NCBI GenBank assembly: GCA_964519955.1
Contig: CAZFLM010000150.1
Location: 1-8,278, forward strand
Source: CAZFLM01 sp964519955
GTDB lineage: Bacteria; Armatimonadota; Chthonomonadetes; Chthonomonadales; CAJBBX01
DNA: 8,278 bases
Direction of reading: 5' to 3'
Shown: in pieces, positions 5,114 through 8,278 of the stretch
Numbering within the stretch: position 1 is the first letter of the stretch
How the letters are laid out: every line of letters starts with the position of its first letter
Position numbers and translations under genes: made by a program
The notes under the pieces: model-generated
What the model saw: only the letters and a program-made list of their open reading frames with translations
Told to the model about the DNA's origin: nothing
The model's database searches: none

Positions 5114-8100
5114 TTACCGGCCGCCGCGCTCCGACAGGGCTCGGTAGTACTGGCTCACCAGGTCGCGATACTCGGCGGGCACGCGCTCCTGCCTGCCTTC
5201 TCGCAGCGACTCCAGCGCGCGTCCGCCCAGCCCGCCGAACCCGCGCCCGCGCATGTTGGGGCGCCCGAACGCGCCGGGCTCCGCCTGAACGACGCCCGGC
5301 TTGAACTCATTGGGCTGGTTCGCGTTTCGCTGCTGATTCTGCCTGGCCTGCTGCGTTCCGCGCTGCGACGGCTTCGAGGCACGCTGGCGCTGCTCCTGCA
5401 TGGCTTGCTGGATCTGCTCAAGCGCCGTGTCGAGCGTCCGGATGACGTTGTCCTGCCGCTCCTGGGTCGGACGCCCGGTCTCGCGTCGCCAGAGCTGCTC
5501 GGCCGCTCGCTGCATCTCCTGGGCCGCCTGCTTGATGGGCTCCGAGATGTCCGCACGGTTCTGCATGTGCTGGACGGCCTGCTCCGTGATCTCGCGCGTG
5601 TGGCTCTGGTTCTGGGCGATGTCGTTCAACTCCTGCTGCTGCGGCCCGGTGAGTTCGCGGTTCCTGCTCTGGTCTCGCAGGCGGTCGACGCCAGCGGTCT
5701 CCTGCCGCACCTGGGCCTGCAGTTCACGCGCCATCTGCAGCTCGCCGGCCATCTGCGCCATCGCCGCATCGCCGCGCATCTGCTCGCCGGCCTGGCTTTC
5801 GTGCGCGGAACTCCGCTCCTCCATGGCCAGCGCGCGTGCGACCCGATCGAGCGCCTGTGCCGCGTGCTCCTGCACCCGCTGCGCTTCGGCGAGGGCGTTC
5901 GGGTCCCTCATCGAGCGTTGGGCGGCATCCATGCGCCTGGCCACCTGGTCCATGGCCCACTTGAACGCCTCGGAGGGCATATCCTGTCGCAGCTCGCCCG
6001 CTCGCGCCGTGAGCTTCTGCTCGGCCTGAGCCTGCTGCTCCCCCTGTCGCCGCACGTCCTGATCCGACTTCCCGGCCTTCCTCTCCGCGGCAAGGGCCAT
6101 CGTCTGCTGGCGCAGGGCGCGCTGGTCGCGGGCGAGGGATTCCACCGCCTTGCGCGCGGCGCCGGCATCCTCACCGCGGCGCATGGCATCGGCGGCCTCA
6201 CGTGCCGCCTGAGCGGCCTCCATCATCCGGCGCGCGGCATCGCGGCCGGGCTGAACGGCCTGCGCCGCCTGGTTCTGCTTGAGTTGCTCGGCTGCCTGGC
6301 CAAGGTTGGTCTGCGCCCGCTGCGCGGAAGTCGAGGCCGACTGGCTGTCCGCGAGCTGCGGCATCACGCTGCCGAGCTGGGTCCGCAGGTTCTCCTCGGC
6401 ACCGGCCAGGCGCTGGGACGCCGCGGCGTCCGGGCTTCGTCGGATTTCGTTCACGGCCTCGCGCTGGCGGTTGGCCAGGTCCTGCAGCTTGTCGGCCGCC
6501 TGGTCGAGCCGGTCGGCTCGCTGGCTGTTGGGCGTGCCCTGCGGCTGCCCGCCCAGCTCCGCGGCAACCTGCCGGAGCGTCTCGGCGGCGCGGTCCTGCT
6601 GCTGTCCGGCATCGAGCGGGCGGCCCGACTTGAGGGCCTCCTGCGCCGAGCGCTGCTGCGAGGTGGGCTGCTCGGACTGCGCTGTCTGGCTGGCGCGGCG
6701 GAGCGCGGCCGCCTCGTCCGCCGTCATGTTGGCGGGGTCGCGGGCGGCGCGACGCAACTCGGCCTGCAGGTCGGCCGTCCGCGCGCGCAGCTCAGCCTGG
6801 CGCTGGGCAAGGTCGGCCACCTCGCGGCGCTCCTGGGGCGACAACTGGCTCTCCGCGCGCCCATCGAGAGGCTCGGCGGCGGTGCGGCTGGCGTCCGCGA
6901 GGCGCTGCTGGGCGTCTGCGAGGCGCTGGGCTTCCTGCGACATCAGCATCGTGCTCGGCGGCGGCCCGATCTCCCTGGCCACGCGCATCAGATCCTGGCG
7001 AATCTGCTCTTGGCGGGCGGCTGCGTCGGTCTTGGCGGTGGATGAGGGCTTCTCGGCCGCCTGGCGCACGGTGTCGGCGGCCCTGGGCATGTCGGTCGAC
7101 GCGATGCGGTTCATCGTCTGCTCGGCGTCGTGCCGCTCGGCCATCTCGTCCGGCCGCGCCAGCTCGTTCTCGGCCATCTTCTGCGTGGTGGCGGCGATGC
7201 GCGCGGCCAGGTCCTGGGCCTCGGCGGACATCGCGCGCTGGGCGGCCTCGGCGCGGCGCAGGACATCGGTCTGCTCAGGCTTGGCGCGGGTGACCTCGGC
7301 CCGGAGCTGCTGCTCACGCTGGGCCAGACGCCGAGCCGCCTCCTGCTGCTCCATGGACTCGCCCTCGAGCCGGTCGCGCAGCTCCTTCTCGTCCAGGATC
7401 TTGATGCGGTAGGACGCCGACTTCCCGACGTGCGGGCCACTGACGGTGTCCCCGTCGCGCGCCGTGGCTTCGTAGATGAGCGTGTCGCCGCCCTTGAGGC
7501 CGAGCCCAGCGAGGCGGATCCGCGCGGCAGCGGCGGCGGCGAGAGGCGTCGAGTTCTCCGCGAAGGGGAGGGCGACCGAGCCGGCGCGCTTGCCCACGCG
7601 GTAGGCCATGCGCATCTCCTCGACGCCGTAGTCATCGGCCGCGCGCGCCTGGAGCTGGAAGGAGGCATTCGGTGTGCGCTCCAGGTCGGCGTTCGGCTTG
7701 ATGACTTGCACGGTGGGCACCTGGTCGCGCTGCACGCGTACCGACAACCTGGGCGGCGGGACGGCGTCGAAGCCGCGCGTGTCCCGGATGGCCAACTCGC
7801 GGTCGGCATCCGTCATCACGGTGAGGTGCGTGGCCGCGGCGTCGCCGGTGACCGTCCAGCGCCGGGCTATGCGGGGTCCGTCCTTCTCTACGACCTCGCT
7901 GAGCGCCTTGTTGGCGCTGCCCCGGATGTCGGCGCGTGTGCCGGGCAGTGCGACGAGGTTCGCGGCGGTGGCGGTGAGGTCTTCGGCGGGGCGGCGCGTA
8001 TACGCAGGGAACTGCAGGCGGATCCGGTAGTTCAGGAAAACGGGCCGGTCCTCGACCACGATGCGGTGCGGGTTGGCGCGGCCGTCGTTGGCGGTCGCGT

Positions 8101-8278
8101 AGTAGGTGAGCGAGCGCTGCACGTCGTTGAGCGTCAGGGCGAAGGCGGGCCTGCCCGGGCCCGACGCGGTCAGCGGGGCCTCGGCCCATCGGTCGCCATC
8201 GAACCTGTAGTGGAGCGTGGCGCGGCCGGCCGGCTTGCCCTCGGTCCGCACGCCGAGGACGACGTCCGTGCCGCGCGG
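5114..8278 (-). CDS. Large DUF4175-like exported beta plus coiled-coil protein (partial, 5' end off window)
   Basis: The frame is open to the right edge, so this is the C-terminal 1054 residues of a longer protein. A GTG at 8251 lies inside the fold and is not the true start. Residues 1 to about 295 are beta-rich, in the style of Ig-like domains. RPVFLNYRIRLQFPAY (about 78-93), ADDYGVEEMRMAYRVG (214-229) and GDTLIYEATARDGDTV (264-279) are typical of DUF4175-like proteins. Residues about 295 to 968 are Ala/Gln/Arg/Glu-rich helix with heptad character and few aromatics, so a long coiled coil. The tail (970-1054) has a Gly/Arg-rich linker RGRGFGGLGGR and ends VPAEYRDLVSQYYRALSERGGR, like the C-terminus of related proteins. 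I see no cysteine, which suits a periplasmic location. Family members usually have N-terminal membrane segments; any here lie outside the window. It is the first visible gene of the probable operon. Function unknown; an envelope scaffold is my inference. Confidence 0.75.
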   Translation of the reverse strand, partial: PRGTDVVLGVRTEGKPAGRATLHYRFDGDRWAEAPLTASGPGRPAFALTLNDVQRSLTYYATANDGRANPHRIVVEDRPVFLNYRIRLQFPAYTRRPAEDLTATAANLVALPGTRADIRGSANKALSEVVEKDGPRIARRWTVTGDAAATHLTVMTDADRELAIRDTRGFDAVPPPRLSVRVQRDQVPTVQVIKPNADLERTPNASFQLQARAADDYGVEEMRMAYRVGKRAGSVALPFAENSTPLAAAAAARIRLAGLGLKGGDTLIYEATARDGDTVSGPHVGKSASYRIKILDEKELRDRLEGESMEQQEAARRLAQREQQLRAEVTRAKPEQTDVLRRAEAAQRAMSAEAQDLAARIAATTQKMAENELARPDEMAERHDAEQTMNRIASTDMPRAADTVRQAAEKPSSTAKTDAAARQEQIRQDLMRVAREIGPPPSTMLMSQEAQRLADAQQRLADASRTAAEPLDGRAESQLSPQERREVADLAQRQAELRARTADLQAELRRAARDPANMTADEAAALRRASQTAQSEQPTSQQRSAQEALKSGRPLDAGQQQDRAAETLRQVAAELGGQPQGTPNSQRADRLDQAADKLQDLANRQREAVNEIRRSPDAAASQRLAGAEENLRTQLGSVMPQLADSQSASTSAQRAQTNLGQAAEQLKQNQAAQAVQPGRDAARRMMEAAQAAREAADAMRRGEDAGAARKAVESLARDQRALRQQTMALAAERKAGKSDQDVRRQGEQQAQAEQKLTARAGELRQDMPSEAFKWAMDQVARRMDAAQRSMRDPNALAEAQRVQEHAAQALDRVARALAMEERSSAHESQAGEQMRGDAAMAQMAGELQMARELQAQVRQETAGVDRLRDQSRNRELTGPQQQELNDIAQNQSHTREITEQAVQHMQNRADISEPIKQAAQEMQRAAEQLWRRETGRPTQERQDNVIRTLDTALEQIQQAMQEQRQRASKPSQRGTQQARQNQQRNANQPNEFKPGVVQAEPGAFGRPNMRGRGFGGLGGRALESLREGRQERVPAEYRDLVSQYYRALSERGGR
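6891..6932 (-). repeat. Two-copy 21-base tandem repeat encoding coiled-coil heptads
   Basis: Copies at 6891-6911 and 6912-6932 share 16 of the first 17 bases. They encode QRLADAQ followed by QRLADAS, so the 21-base period equals one heptad. This is a small visible trace of coiled-coil growth by in-frame duplication within the large DUF4175-like gene. Confidence 0.6.

Noticed and set aside
2818..5147. Plus-strand open frames at 2818-4038 and 4035-5147 opposite the toroid and Tat-protein genes.
   Set aside because: They are antisense shadows with no family features; the minus-strand genes carry clear signal peptides and conserved motifs.
5081..7045. A 654-codon open frame on the plus strand opposite the large coiled-coil gene.
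   Set aside because: It is Leu/Arg/Gly-rich shadow sequence antisense to a gene with clear family motifs. Such frames are expected from GC-biased third positions, and it shows no recognisable domain.
5400..7400. Repeated gcc/cgg/ctg-rich sequence considered as a repeat array.
   Set aside because: Apart from the one 21-base duplication at 6891-6932, it is codon repetition from an Ala/Gln/Arg-rich coiled coil, with no fixed spacing or conserved repeat unit.

Overview
The window is a GC-rich bacterial segment in which all six genes I can support lie on the minus strand, so they are transcribed from high to low coordinates. The gene content points to a planctomycete or another large-genome, GC-rich lineage such as Hydrogenedentes, Lentisphaerae or Armatimonadota. 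The indicators are an exported prenyltransferase/squalene-oxidase-type toroid protein beside a MoxR ATPase, a Tat-exported TIM-barrel-like protein and a DUF4175-like coiled-coil protein. This placement is an inference from gene families; no rRNA or tRNA is present to confirm it.

Right-hand block (8278 down to 1945), probably one operon: (i) the C-terminal 1054 residues of a very large beta-plus-coiled-coil protein resembling the DUF4175 family, whose N-terminus lies beyond the right edge; (ii) a 323-residue Tat-signal protein resembling the aldo/keto reductase or TIM-barrel fold; (iii) a 352-residue secreted alpha/alpha-toroid protein; (iv) a MoxR-type AAA+ ATPase. The gaps are 47, 47 and 27 bases, and each of the three internal genes starts with GTG behind a good Shine-Dalgarno. 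Three products look exported or envelope-located and the fourth is a cytoplasmic remodelling ATPase. The simplest reading is an envelope assembly or maintenance module energised by MoxR. The usual DUF58/VWA partner of MoxR is not in the window.

A 130-base gap (1815-1944) follows, holding a perfect 14-bp hairpin that probably ends or attenuates the operon transcript.

Left-hand block (1787 down to 1): a PseG/SpsG-like nucleotide-sugar hydrolase or GT-B protein, then, after 69 bases, the first 221 codons of a class I [4Fe-4S] fumarate hydratase alpha region running off the left edge. These two look like an unrelated sugar gene and a central-metabolism gene sharing the strand.

No gap exceeds 300 bases. 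I found no RNA genes, CRISPR arrays, insertion sequences or attachment sites. Many long open frames on the plus strand are antisense shadows caused by GC-biased codon use.
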